This document shows positions 1-8,345 of a stretch of DNA of 64,000 bases, piece by piece (the stretch's first letter is position 1; each line of letters opens with the position of its first letter). A program made the position numbers and the translations under genes. This stretch comes from JBHGXV01 sp041920505 (GTDB lineage Bacteria > Bacillota > Bacilli > Brevibacillales > Brevibacillaceae). The notes below the pieces were generated by a model. That model searched no databases and was not told the DNA's origin. It worked only from the letters and a program-made list of their open reading frames with translations. The stretch is taken from the NCBI GenBank assembly GCA_041920505.1, contig JBHGXV010000048.1, positions 1 through 64,000 on the forward strand. Direction: 5' to 3'.

Positions 1-1
1 C

Positions 2-1344
2 GGGTCTGTCAATGATTTTGTGTAAACTCCAATAGCCGTTAGGCTCAGCGGAGATATGGTTGAACTCGCTCCGGAAACTGAACGGACAGTTGTAACAGAA
101 TTTGGCCCCAGTTCTGAACTCTCCCCGTCCACTTTCGTAACACATCCATGGTTGCCAGGTAGAGCATTTTGAGCAGGGCTTCGTCTGTAGGGAAAATGGC
201 TTTTCCTTTGGTGACCTTTCTGAGTTGGCGATGGTAGCTCTCAATGACATTGGTTGTGTAGATCAGTTTGCGAATTTCGGGTGAGTACTTGAAGAAGGTG
301 GAGATTTCCGCCCAGTTCGTACGCCAGGAACGGACAATAAGGGGGTACTTTTGTCCCCACGTCTGCTCGAATTGATTCAGTTCTTCCAAGGCGGCCTCTT
401 CCGTGGCCGCTTTATAAATCGGCTGCAGGGCCGACGTGATCTTCTTGATGTCTTTGTAGGAAACGTATTTGATCGAGTTGCGAATCTGGTGGATGATGCA
501 CTTCTGGATTTCCGTGATGGGATAGCAAGCGGAAATGGCTTCGGAGAAGCCGCGAAGATTGTCAACACAGATGATGAGGATGTCTTGCACGCCCCGGTTT
601 TTCAACTCGTTTAAGACATGAAGCCAGAACTTTGCCGATTCATTTTCCCCGATCCAGATGCCAAGCACATCTTTGTGGCCTTCCAAGTCAATGCCAATGG
701 CCATGTAGGCGGCTTTGTTGACGATGGCACCGTCTTGTTTCACCTTGAAGTGAATCGCATCCAGGAACACCACCGCGTATACCGCCTGCAAGGGACGGTT
801 TTGCCATTCTTTGATCAGCGGGACGATCTTGTTGGTCACGTTGGAGATGAGGGTAGGAGAAACCTCGATGCCGTAGAGTTGCTGCAGATGATCCTGGATG
901 TCGCGGGTAGAAACACCCTTGGCATACATGGCAATGATTTGGTCTTCGATACCCGTCACGTTCGTTTGGTTCTTTTTGACGATGGTCGGCTCAAACTCAC
1001 CGGCCCGGTCACGCGGAACCTGAATGTCCACATCGCCGTACTCGGAACGCACCTTTTTCTTGCTGTAGCCGTTCCGGCTGTTGGTGGTTTTCTTATTTTT
1101 CGTGTCGTGCTTGGCGTAGCCAAGTGACGTCTCCAGTTCGGCTTCCAGCATTTCCTGAAGGGTCTCGGCAAACAACTCCTTCAAGGCCGACTGGACGTCT
1201 TCCACCGATTGCATGTTCTTTTCCTTGATCCACTGCTTGAGTTGCTCTTTGGACATCAGGCTCATGGGCTCTCCCAACCTTTCTTTGAATTCATTGTACC
1301 CTATTTTGAAGGTTAGGAGTTTACACAAAATAGTTTATAGACTC
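2..1344. mobile_element. IS256-family insertion sequence
   Basis: Imperfect terminal inverted repeats of about 29 bp bound the transposase gene. The left repeat ends at base 30 and the right one begins at 1316. The inner 16 bases match perfectly (15-30 against 1316-1331, core ggagtttacacaaaa); the outer 13 match in part (gggtctgtcaatg against gagtctataaact). The tips start with G, as usual for the family. The left target flank lies outside the window, so a target duplication cannot be tested. The insertion lies inside the AT-rich gene that continues at 1345. Confidence 0.85.
45..1265 (-). CDS. IS256-family transposase
   Basis: A 406-residue mutator-type DDE transposase, close to the family norm of about 400. 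Visible catalytic landmarks are FLDAIHFK (first Asp), ICVDNLRGF (second Asp; most relatives have DGxKGF here) and TTNVIESYHRQLRK (Glu). The N-terminal part carries LETSLGY and the RSEYGDVDIQVPRDR strand typical of the group. The frame is open further upstream to 1328, but the ATG at 1265 follows an aggttgggag-like ribosome site and gives the normal length. The gene appears intact, so the element may still be active. Confidence 0.93.
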   Translation of the reverse strand: MSLMSKEQLKQWIKEKNMQSVEDVQSALKELFAETLQEMLEAELETSLGYAKHDTKNKKTTNSRNGYSKKKVRSEYGDVDIQVPRDRAGEFEPTIVKKNQTNVTGIEDQIIAMYAKGVSTRDIQDHLQQLYGIEVSPTLISNVTNKIVPLIKEWQNRPLQAVYAVVFLDAIHFKVKQDGAIVNKAAYMAIGIDLEGHKDVLGIWIGENESAKFWLHVLNELKNRGVQDILIICVDNLRGFSEAISACYPITEIQKCIIHQIRNSIKYVSYKDIKKITSALQPIYKAATEEAALEELNQFEQTWGQKYPLIVRSWRTNWAEISTFFKYSPEIRKLIYTTNVIESYHRQLRKVTKGKAIFPTDEALLKMLYLATMDVLRKWTGRVQNWGQILLQLSVQFPERVQPYLR

Positions 1345-2679
1345 AATAAAACTTACATATTTCTAGATGATTTCTCTGAGGTAGAGGATGAGGAAGCTGC
1401 TAGAATGATAGTTGATGTCTTACTGGCACCATTGAATAATTGGTCTAATGATTTTTATAAATTCAAAGTGGCTGCTTACCCTGGAAGGGTTTACTACGGT
1501 GGAATTGATAAACAGAAAATAGATGAGATTCCGTTAGACTTTTATGATATGTATGCATCAAAGAAATTATCAGACTTAGAGCAAAAGGCAATTAATTTTA
1601 CTCGGAGAATTCTCGAAACAAGAGCTAAAATATATTTATCACAAAATCTAAGTTATTATATTGACCCTGGACTCTGGCCTTATTTTTATGAGGAATTATT
1701 TAAAGCTACAATGAATAATCCTCGACGAATGGGTTACATATTACTTAATTGTTACAACAGCCAGATTGTTCATGGACATAGAATTACGGCTACAAGTCTG
1801 AGAGAAGCAACAATACTGCAGTATAATCAAAAGGATGAATCTTTTTTTAGAGATAATGTTAAGATTCAACAAGCTTTTGGCGATAGATTGTTGGTTCAGT
1901 CTCAAAGAGAACTTTTAAATGCAATCCAAAGCAGAGCAAAGGACTTACCCAAAGAACTTATAAAAAACGGCTCAGAATTTTTTAAAAGGCTACCACAAAT
2001 TTATTCAAGTCATTTTTATATTTTAAAAGATTTTGAGTTTTTGCTTACGACATTAGAACATAATTTTTTGATTTCTAAATACCATGAATTGAAAGACCGT
2101 GACGGTAAGGAAGTAACAGTATTTGCTTTAAATTATGGTTTATGTCAAAAAGAAGGAATTAATTTTGGCCGACCAGAAAAAACTGAAGAAGGCAAGTATT
2201 TTACAGAACGTGCATTTAACTATCTCCCGGTCATTAAGGAATTTCTAAGCAAATTTGTTACAATAAAATGTAAAAATTCTGAGTGTAATAAAACTTATCC
2301 AACTGAACAATTGCAAGCACTAAAAATGTATAACATGTTGTGTCCTACTTGTATGAAAGCAAGTTGTGAGATGTCACTTGGGTATCAGTCACTTGTTGAG
2401 GAAATAAATAATCGTTATAACGAAGTCCAATTACCTCAATATGAATTTGAAATACTGAAAGTAATTAATGATTCCCCAGATGAGGACTGGTTTGCTTCTA
2501 AAATCGCTTCTGAAATCGATCGTAGTTACCAATTTGTAACAAAGCATGCTGATAAACTTGTTGATTCACTACTTCTTCGTAAGGTAAGGAAACAGGTGGG
2601 TGATCAAGAACGTAACTGTTACGTTCTAACTAAAGTAGCTCTAGAAAGATACTTTGGATATGAAGAAGCAATAGTGTAA
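1345..2679 (+). pseudogene. AAA/STAND-like ATPase with zinc ribbon and C-terminal winged helix, 5' part cut off by the IS
   Basis: The remaining 444 codons begin in frame exactly at the IS edge. The first residues, NKTYIFLDDFSEVEDEEAAR, look like a Walker B strand of a P-loop ATPase, so the Walker A part should lie left of the IS, outside the window. Further on there is a CX4C...CX2C zinc-ribbon pattern (CKNSEC and LCPTC, near 2268-2352) and a C-terminal winged-helix-like stretch (DEDWFASKIASEIDRSYQFV). It resembles the ORC/CDC6-like ATPases often found in accessory islands, but this is only motif resemblance. Codon use is much more AT-rich than in all later genes, which suggests horizontal transfer. 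Confidence 0.6.
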
Positions 2680-3095
2680 TAGAACACTTTTTAAATATGG
2701 GTACTTCTAAAAGGGGACCATTAAAACTTGCCGTTACAGACAGCGCGGAGAACCGTATCAAAAGTAATGGTAAATTGGACATTTGAATTAGTGCCTGAAA
2801 GCCAGCCGCTCGTACATGGAATACCAAAGCCTTACCACTTGCAAGAAGCCGGGGTAAGGCTTTGGTATTGTATGTTCCCAGCCCTCTTGTCGACGGACTC
2901 CCCATCTTTACCAGCCGCTAAATGGATTATCCCCATCAGATTATAGTAGATATTTGAACCGATAAATATCATAATAGACTATGTTAGGTCTAATTGTGAC
3001 AATTGTGTGTTTTGAGGTGGGGGCCTTCCTTTTGTAACGCCGAAGCAGGAGCTCCTACTTATATAACAAGTATAGGGGGCAAAGGAAGAGGTATC
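2680..3095. other. AT-rich intergenic region with a long palindrome
   Basis: No convincing gene. It holds the palindrome listed at 2820-2869 and, before mqo, a weak promoter-like TTGAAC at 2954. Short open frames on both strands across the palindrome lack ribosome sites and look incidental. Confidence 0.5.
2820..2869. repeat. 17-bp-arm inverted repeat
   Basis: The arm ataccaaagccttacc (2821-2836) is repeated as its exact complement at 2853-2868, with one more pair outside (2820/2869) and a 16-base loop. Imperfect pairing continues outward (acatgga / tgtatgt). There is no T-run on either side, so it is not a standard terminator. It could be a MITE-like or REP-like unit, or a bidirectional transcription barrier. 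Confidence 0.7.
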
Positions 3096-4595
3096 ATGAG
3101 CAACAGGAATAAAACAGACGTTATCTTAATTGGGGCCGGAATCATGAGCGCGACTTTGGGAACATTGTTGAAAGAGTTAGCACCGGAATGGGAAATCAGA
3201 GTGTTTGAGAAACTCGCAACCGCGGGTGAAGAAAGCTCTAACGAGTGGAATAACGCGGGTACGGGCCATGCCGCGCTGTGCGAGCTTAACTATACACCCG
3301 AAAAATCTGACGGGTCTGTAGATATTAGCAAAGCGATAAAAATTAACGAACAATTTCAGCTTTCAAAACAGTTTTGGTCTTATCTTGTAAACCGAAATCT
3401 GATTCGGAATCCGAAGGACTTTATCATGCCAGTCCCTCATCTGAGTTTTGTACAAGGGGAAAAGAATGTGGCGTTTTTGAAAAAACGTTTTGAAACGCTG
3501 TCAAACATCCCCTGTTTTAATGGGATGGAATTTTCTGATGACCCTGCAAAATTGAGGGAATGGGTTCCGCTTATCATGGAAGGTCGTACAGGGAATGAAC
3601 CGATAGCCGCCACGAAAATCGACTCGGGAACAGATGTCAACTTTGGCGCTTTAACACGCATGTTGTTTGACCACTTGAAGAGTAAAAATGTCGAGATTCA
3701 CTACAAGCATCATGTTACGGATATGAAACGTGCGAGCGACGGCTCGTGGAACGTGAAAGTGCGTGATCTCGATAGCGGTCAAATCGAAGACCATACTGCA
3801 AAGTTCGTTTTCATCGGCGCTGGGGGCGGAAGTCTGCCTTTGCTGCAAAAAACCGGTATTCCTGAGTCAAAACGTATTGGAGGATTCCCGGTAAGCGGAC
3901 TGTTTATGGTTTGTAAAAATCCGGAAGTGGTAGCGAAGCACCATGCAAAAGTATACGGTAATGCTAAGGTTGGTGCTCCTCCCATGTCTGTTCCGCATCT
4001 TGATACAAGATATATTGATAATCAAAAGACATTGCTGTTTGGACCGTTTGCCGGCTTCTCGCCAAAGTTCTTAAAAACGGGTTCCTATTTGGATTTGATC
4101 CGTTCCGTAAAACTGGATAATATCTTGACGATGTTGGCTGCAGGCATAAAAGAGATGGCATTGACAAAGTATCTGATCCAGCAAGTTATGTTATCGAATG
4201 AAAAGCGCATGGAAGAATTACGTGAGTTCATTCCGACAGCCAAAAGTGAAGATTGGGATATCGTGGTGGCTGGCCAACGTGTGCAAGTGATCAAAGATAC
4301 AAAAGAAGGCGGTAAAGGAACGCTTCAATTTGGTACGGAAGTGGTATGTGCCGCTGACGGCTCGATAGCTGCGTTGCTCGGCGCTTCTCCGGGTGCTTCT
4401 ACTACCGTTCATGTTATGCTGGAGGTATTAAAAAAATGTTTCCCGCAACATATGAAGGAGTGGGGGCCGAAAATAAAAGAAATGATTCCTTCTTATGGTG
4501 TGTCACTCGTGGAAAATCCAGATCTTTTGCAAAACATTCATATTTCAACGTCGGAGACGCTTGGTCTAGCCGAAAGAGAATTGGTCTACAGTTAA
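3096..4595 (+). CDS. mqo: malate:quinone oxidoreductase
   Basis: A 499-residue FAD-dependent enzyme that oxidises malate to oxaloacetate and passes electrons to the quinone pool at the membrane face, bypassing NAD-linked malate dehydrogenase. The N-terminus has the dinucleotide-binding run DVILIGAGIMSATLGTLL, followed by the family hallmarks EWNNAGTGHAALCELNYTP and GGGSLPLLQKTGIPE. Near the C-terminus it has VCAADGSIAALLGASPGAS, and it ends ISTSETLGL. The frame is open to 3003, but the ATG at 3096 is preceded by aaaggaagagg at a good distance and gives the normal family length. It stands alone; no operon partner is seen. Confidence 0.95.
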   Translation: MSNRNKTDVILIGAGIMSATLGTLLKELAPEWEIRVFEKLATAGEESSNEWNNAGTGHAALCELNYTPEKSDGSVDISKAIKINEQFQLSKQFWSYLVNRNLIRNPKDFIMPVPHLSFVQGEKNVAFLKKRFETLSNIPCFNGMEFSDDPAKLREWVPLIMEGRTGNEPIAATKIDSGTDVNFGALTRMLFDHLKSKNVEIHYKHHVTDMKRASDGSWNVKVRDLDSGQIEDHTAKFVFIGAGGGSLPLLQKTGIPESKRIGGFPVSGLFMVCKNPEVVAKHHAKVYGNAKVGAPPMSVPHLDTRYIDNQKTLLFGPFAGFSPKFLKTGSYLDLIRSVKLDNILTMLAAGIKEMALTKYLIQQVMLSNEKRMEELREFIPTAKSEDWDIVVAGQRVQVIKDTKEGGKGTLQFGTEVVCAADGSIAALLGASPGASTTVHVMLEVLKKCFPQHMKEWGPKIKEMIPSYGVSLVENPDLLQNIHISTSETLGLAERELVYS

Positions 4596-5034
4596 TCCTT
4601 AATGACCCGGTTTCCCTGGAAGCACAGCTTGAGTTTATCGTGGACAAACTGACACACAGCAAATAAGCAACGGCCATTTTCCCGGAAGAGATGAATATCG
4701 GACCCCATGTATTCGAATTGCGGGAAATATTGCCTAAGGAATTGATGAGTCAATGCCTTAGGCATGAAGAAAAAGACCGGACAGGATAGGTACGGCCGTA
4801 CAAGATTAATTGTCATAATACTGGTGGCCTCAGTCGGGCGATTCCCGCTGGGGCTTTGATTATTTACCGGGGGATGGCGTGTAGATGAGCTTGAGGTTGT
4901 TTCCGTGGTTCTGTTTTTTCCTTTCATGGTGAAGACGAAATCAAAACAGAGAAACGAGGTTCGGGGTAGACCTTGCTTCCCTGTATCCCTTTTGGTTTCT
5001 CTTCACGACAACAAACAGACAGGAGGAAACAGCA
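4596..5034. other. Intergenic region downstream of mqo, with a hairpin and a possible coding remnant
   Basis: A 9-bp inverted repeat tgcctaagg / ccttaggca (4731-4739 and 4756-4764) with a second inner stem (attga / tcaat) lies 136 bases after mqo. It may be the mqo terminator, although no T-run follows. Just after the mqo stop, in another frame (4596-4666), the reading LNDPVSLEAQLEFIVDKL looks protein-like. It has no start of its own and may be a decayed fragment or chance. Nothing else is recognised. Confidence 0.4.
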
Positions 5035-5691
5035 TTGGGAAGTTTGCAATCTTGCGGGCCGTTTGACTGCACCAAATACGGTTCCCGAACGGTGTACAAC
5101 ATCACGGCCTCGGCTATCCAAAAGTGGCTTCCGCAGGCCAATGCGGCGGGGAAAACGTACGGGATGAATCCGGCTACCCTGCTCGCTCTTGCCTCGGTGG
5201 AAACCAACGGCGATCCTACGGCAGTCGATCCTACCGGTACGACATACGGCATTGTGCAGATCGGTCAAGGTCACTTGAATGCCTACAACTGCGCGCACCA
5301 AACCTCGTACACGCTAAACGACCTGATCGGCAAAGGGAAGAACGTCACCGACGCGAATACTGCCGTCCAGTTGTCATTCAACATCCTCGCGCAGTATTTG
5401 AAAGCAGTAAATACGCAAACGAACAGCTTTAAGCTGAGTGCCACAGGATGGAACGGCGCCATGTGCGGTTACTCGGGTTCCATTCAGCCGTATGGCAGCG
5501 GTTGCGGCAGTTGGCCGATTCCCACCAAGGCGTCCGGTTACGGGGAAGCCGCCTATAAACTCGCTTCCGCGTATGATCCGTGGTGGATCAATCCCAGCAC
5601 CGGACAGGCCAGTTCGTTTTACTTCGGCGATTTGAAAGCGGCACCCACTGATGCTCTGCCCACCTACACAACGGTGTGCTTCGGACCGTAA
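5035..5691 (+). CDS. lysozyme / lytic transglycosylase-like protein
   Basis: 218 residues beginning at a TTG placed 4 bases after aggaggaaac; no other start has such a site. The central stretch GMNPATLLALASVETNGD followed by GTTYGIVQIGQ resembles the SLT/goose-type lysozyme core, in which a Glu such as the one in SVETNG cleaves the peptidoglycan glycan chain. Later segments (FNILAQYLK, ATGWNGAMCGYSG) fit the same fold. No signal peptide is visible, as in many phage endolysins. It sits at the edge of the prophage-like module and ends in a strong terminator, which suggests a phage-derived or germination/cell-wall role. Confidence 0.65.
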   Translation: MGSLQSCGPFDCTKYGSRTVYNITASAIQKWLPQANAAGKTYGMNPATLLALASVETNGDPTAVDPTGTTYGIVQIGQGHLNAYNCAHQTSYTLNDLIGKGKNVTDANTAVQLSFNILAQYLKAVNTQTNSFKLSATGWNGAMCGYSGSIQPYGSGCGSWPIPTKASGYGEAAYKLASAYDPWWINPSTGQASSFYFGDLKAAPTDALPTYTTVCFGP

Positions 5692-5698
5692 GGAAAGC

Positions 5699-5733
5699 GG
5701 CGGCCGGGAAACACGTGTTTCTCGGTCGCCTTT
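5699..5733 (+). terminator. Terminator after the lysozyme-like gene
   Basis: A long hairpin, ggcggccgggaaacac with gtgtttctcggtcgcc (5699-5714 / 5715-5730), with almost no loop, followed by tttatct. Confidence 0.75.
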
Positions 5734-6035
5734 ATCTCAAGGAATGCGGGGGATGTTTGTGGAAGTTTGCAGGGAAACACTGTTGAAAATCATCAGCCAC
5801 GTACATGCCGCCCTCGTCTGTACCCATTGCTTGTGCAGGAACGCAAGCGGCGAAGAAGAGGCTTTCTTTTCCCGTCTGGGAGTTGTTTTGGCCGTTCAGC
5901 TTCGGGAACTGCGAGCTGTGCACGTCAAATGGGTTGGAGTGGACCCGCTCGGAGCCCATGGAACGGGGCATGACCCAGCGGAGTGTTAGCCGGAATGGCT
6001 AGCCTTCCGCGAGGCGGAAGATAACGGCCGGCTTG
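5734..6035. other. Gene-poor stretch
   Basis: About 300 bases between two convergent genes. A 79-codon open frame on the minus strand (5732-5971) has no ribosome site and an unusual composition. It could be a decayed coding remnant but is not annotated. No RNA gene or repeat is seen. Confidence 0.4.
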
Positions 6036-6482
6036 CTATTTGATAATCACGGTCAGCGTTTTTTCCGGTGCGTTGGGATATTGAAACAAAAACGTATAGT
6101 GATCGGGCGTTGCTTTCGGGAAATGTACCAATCTGCCGATGGGAAAGCGAATCTGAAACGAACCGTCCGGGTTCACGGGGTACGGGAACGAGTACATCCA
6201 GTGCTGCCGGAAGTTATCCTGATCGCCTCCGTATATACCGACTTCGAGCTTCTGATCTGGTTGGATCAGGCCGTTAATTTTGCCTTCCAGAGCAATGGAA
6301 TGATCCGGAAGCGGGAGATTGAAGACACTATCTTCTTGCGGCGAGGTGATGGAGATTTCCGCCGTCTGCTTGTCTGTGGCGGAAACGGCCAGATAAACGC
6401 CTGCTCCTGCCACCGGCACATGGGCGACGAGCCCGCTGAAGGCAGAACAGAAGGACAGAGCGAGGAACACGGGGAGTATCAT
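6036..6482 (-). CDS. small exported protein of unknown function
   Basis: 148 residues. A hydrophobic N-terminus (ILPVFLALSFCSAFSGLVAHV) reads as a signal peptide or membrane anchor, followed by a beta-rich domain with strands such as AEISITSPQEDSVFNL and SFQIRFPIG. The start has gaggtga about 10 bases upstream. The domain pattern resembles an immunoglobulin-like or C2-like sandwich, but I do not recognise the family. It follows the S24-like gene on the same strand with a gap of 115 bases and may share its transcript. Confidence 0.6.
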   Translation of the reverse strand: MILPVFLALSFCSAFSGLVAHVPVAGAGVYLAVSATDKQTAEISITSPQEDSVFNLPLPDHSIALEGKINGLIQPDQKLEVGIYGGDQDNFRQHWMYSFPYPVNPDGSFQIRFPIGRLVHFPKATPDHYTFLFQYPNAPEKTLTVIIK

Positions 6483-6597
6483 AAAAGTGTGTTCACCTCT
6501 TTCATCAGAGAAATACGTATGGTGGATTGCTCCATGTCAAATAAGACGAGTCGCACATCCATATTGTTTCCAGGTCAGGCACCGCTCAGCGCCGGAA

Positions 6598-7014
6598 TCA
6601 GCCAGCCCCAAACCGGAACATTTCGAACGGGGGTGACAGGATACCGGAAACCACGCCGACTATCCGAATGTTTTCCGACGGCAGAACGAGCGGCGGGTCG
6701 TCCCGGTCAGCGGTTGTAAACCGGCATTCCACTGGATTTACGTCAGCGGCGATGCGGACGATATACTGCCCCTCCAGACGGACCAGGACGGGTCTGCCCC
6801 GCACCGGCTCCAGCCAGAAGTCGGAGATCAACAGGGCATCTCCAGGCACGATCCCCACTCCGTGCAGTCCGCTGTCCCGCATGAGCAAGGCAAAACGGGC
6901 GACATGGTAGCTGGCCACTTTCAACCAGGGCATGAGCGACAACTCCCCGTCGTCCGCCGGAAGTTCGAAAAAACGGGTGCTGTAAGCGTCACCCGCGACA
7001 AAGACGCGTTTCAC
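6598..7014 (-). CDS. S24/LexA-UmuD-like peptidase-fold protein
   Basis: 138 residues starting at GTG 7014, 8 bases after agaggagg; the frame is open upstream, but that part overlaps immA. Residues around MRDSGLHGVGIVPGDALLIS match the LexA/CI/UmuD Ser-box region (xxGDSMxxxGIxxGDxLxV), with Asp-Ser kept but one residue added. The segment GRPVLVRLEGQYIVRIA aligns with the catalytic-Lys strand (GxxVxxxxGExxVKR), with Arg at the Lys position, and IRIVGVVSGILS matches the final strand. There is no HTH domain. It sits directly after immA and is probably co-transcribed. It may be a UmuD-like or repressor-partner protein; autoproteolysis is uncertain because Lys is replaced. Confidence 0.65.
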   Translation of the reverse strand: MKRVFVAGDAYSTRFFELPADDGELSLMPWLKVASYHVARFALLMRDSGLHGVGIVPGDALLISDFWLEPVRGRPVLVRLEGQYIVRIAADVNPVECRFTTADRDDPPLVLPSENIRIVGVVSGILSPPFEMFRFGAG

Positions 7015-7052
7015 AATCACATCCTCCTCTCCGCATGATTTCCATAGGCGAT

Positions 7053-7577
7053 TTACCATGAAACGGGGTACCCTTTGGCGTGGAGCCTGCCCAGCAAGCG
7101 ATCGAACCGTTTTTGCGCGAGCGGCAGCGGCACCTGAAACCGACGTGACAGAACCGCAGGGGCGTCGAAGCGGGTGCATCCCTCAAGCAACGGAGCAAAC
7201 ATGTAAAACGGCATGAGCAGGTGTTCGGCAAAATGGTTCGCCTGCGCTTCCTGCCATTCAATCATCAAGTCGCTGCTCTGCGGCTGGATCCCTTGATGCA
7301 GCAGCAAATGGCCCAACTCATGGGCGATTTTTACCCGCCGAAAGACAGGATCGAGCCGTTCGTCCACAGCGATGACATACCGGTTGGCTTTGGTTGGATG
7401 CGGGTGGGCTCTGCTGCGACCCTTGACATTGTGCAGCTCAATCCCGTAGGCGGCGCACAGGCCGTCCAAGTCAATCTGCTCTGGTTGGTACATGCCGTGG
7501 TGCTGCAAGAGCAGGTAGACACGGGCTTCCAGCCACGTCTGCGGTTGGAAGAGATCGGTGAGATGACAGAAGGACAT
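7053..7577 (-). CDS. immA: ImmA/IrrE-family metallopeptidase
   Basis: About 174 residues of the COG2856 family, which cleaves phage/ICE repressors (ImmA of ICEBs1 cuts ImmR). The zinc-site helix IAHELGHLLLH and the third-ligand helix WQEAQANHFAEHLLMP are complete, so an active protease is expected. Two starts are possible. An ATG at 7601 has no site before it; its first codons actually form aaaggagg, which serves the ATG at 7577 (13-base spacing), so I prefer 7577. An SOS box lies directly upstream, and the repressor gene before it has its own terminator, so this gene seems to have a separate, damage-responsive promoter. Confidence 0.9.
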   Translation of the reverse strand: MSFCHLTDLFQPQTWLEARVYLLLQHHGMYQPEQIDLDGLCAAYGIELHNVKGRSRAHPHPTKANRYVIAVDERLDPVFRRVKIAHELGHLLLHQGIQPQSSDLMIEWQEAQANHFAEHLLMPFYMFAPLLEGCTRFDAPAVLSRRFQVPLPLAQKRFDRLLGRLHAKGYPVSW

Positions 7578-7607
7578 GGAACTTCGGTTGCCTCCTTTCA
7601 TAAAACA

Positions 7608-7621
7608 AGAACAAATGTTCG
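7608..7621. promoter_or_regulatory. SOS (LexA) box upstream of immA
   Basis: The core GAAC-AAAT-GTTC (7609-7620) is a perfect match to the Gram-positive LexA pattern GAAC-N4-GTTC, with a flanking cg giving CGAACATTTGTTC on the minus strand. It lies 31 bases before the chosen immA start. Confidence 0.75.
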
Positions 7622-7629
7622 AATAGAAA

Positions 7630-7656
7630 GGTAAAAAGAATGCCCCGCGACGGGGT
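7630..7656 (-). terminator. Terminator of the XRE repressor gene
   Basis: On the minus strand, ccccg-tcg-cgggg (7643-7655) is followed by cattcttttta, immediately after the repressor stop codon. It separates the repressor transcript from immA. Confidence 0.75.
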
Positions 7657-8105
7657 TATGGGTCCTTTTTGATCTCCTCGGTGATGTCAAACAGGGAAGG
7701 GGGATGCGTTTCCCTCACCTGTTGCGTTCTCATCTGCTTTTTCAGTTCGTACCAGTAGCGACGGATTTCCCTTTTTTCCTCGTCGGATGCTTCCAGATAC
7801 CCATCCAGGAAAAAATAGTCGTCCGGGTCGCTGACCTTCTCCAGCAACAGCTCGTCCAAGGAGCGTTCACGCCGCCCCGAATTCCTGTGGGTAGCGTCAA
7901 GAGTGTCATCGTCTACCCGTCCCAGCAGCCAGTCGGTGGATACGTTCAATACATCCGCCAACTGGGTCAGCATGTCGTTTGGAGGCGTGCTGTGATTGTT
8001 TTCGTAGTTGCTGATCGTCCCTTTCGTGGCCCGGACTTTAGCCGCCAGCTCTTCTTGGGTAAGTCCTCTGGCCTTTCGGGCTGCTCGCAAACGCTGGGAC
8101 AGCAT
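7656..8105 (-). CDS. XRE-family phage-type repressor
   Basis: 149 residues. Residues 3-60 form a Cro/CI helix-turn-helix (RLRAARKARGLTQEELAAKV, then KGTISNYENNHSTPPNDMLT and LADVLNVSTDWLLGR), as in ImmR, Xre and SlrR. The acidic/basic C-terminal tail (LDELLLEKVSDPDDYFFL onwards) lacks an S24 domain, so it would need an outside protease for removal, consistent with the neighbouring ImmA. The ATG at 8105 is 9 bases after aggaaggg; an ATG at 8114 touches that site. A TACAAG-type palindrome lies just upstream and another sits in the opposing promoter, which suggests self-regulation and repression of the split-sigma operon. Confidence 0.9.
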   Translation of the reverse strand: MLSQRLRAARKARGLTQEELAAKVRATKGTISNYENNHSTPPNDMLTQLADVLNVSTDWLLGRVDDDTLDATHRNSGRRERSLDELLLEKVSDPDDYFFLDGYLEASDEEKREIRRYWYELKKQMRTQQVRETHPPSLFDITEEIKKDP

Positions 8106-8129
8106 GAGCCCCATCCCTTCCTGTCGAGA

Positions 8130-8148
8130 TGTACAAGAATATTGTACA
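8130..8148. promoter_or_regulatory. Repressor operator 1 (next to the XRE gene)
   Basis: Perfect palindrome TGTACAA-gaata-TTGTACA. It shares the consensus TACAAGAWTMTTGTA with the site at 8205-8219 and lies 25 bases before the repressor start. Confidence 0.75.
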
Positions 8149-8198
8149 CGACGGAGAAAAATTAAGGAAGCTAGTATGATTTTTTGGTACATTTTTGG

Positions 8199-8228
8199 TT
8201 GACTTACAAGATTCTTGTACTTTATGAT
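8199..8228 (+). promoter_or_regulatory. Rightward promoter with operator 2 in its spacer
   Basis: TTGACT (8199-8204), 18-base spacer, TATGAT (8223-8228). The spacer holds the palindrome TACAAG-att-CTTGTA (8205-8219), so repressor binding would block RNA polymerase directly. It reads toward the split-sigma genes. Confidence 0.75.
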
Positions 8229-8246
8229 TTACTCACGGGCGGTACA

Positions 8247-8258
8247 GAACATATGTTC
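8247..8258. promoter_or_regulatory. SOS (LexA) box in the divergent region
   Basis: GAACATATGTTC is identical to the core of the Bacillus consensus CGAACATATGTTCG. It lies about 20 bases after the -10 of the rightward promoter, where LexA would block transcription of the sigma genes. Confidence 0.8.
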
Positions 8259-8345
8259 CTGTATAAATGGTAGACAACCAGGCTGTTTCTATCTGGTTCT
8301 TTTTTCCTACATAGACGAAGAGATCATTGCAAGGGAGGCATGCGG

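Noticed and set aside
4436..4666. Open frame overlapping the mqo 3' end that could suggest a frameshift in mqo
   Set aside because: The mqo frame already ends with the normal STSxTLGL-type C-terminus, so no frameshift is needed; the tail is kept only as a possible remnant.
5732..5971. 79-codon minus-strand frame between two convergent genes
   Set aside because: No ribosome site, no family resemblance; at best a decayed remnant.
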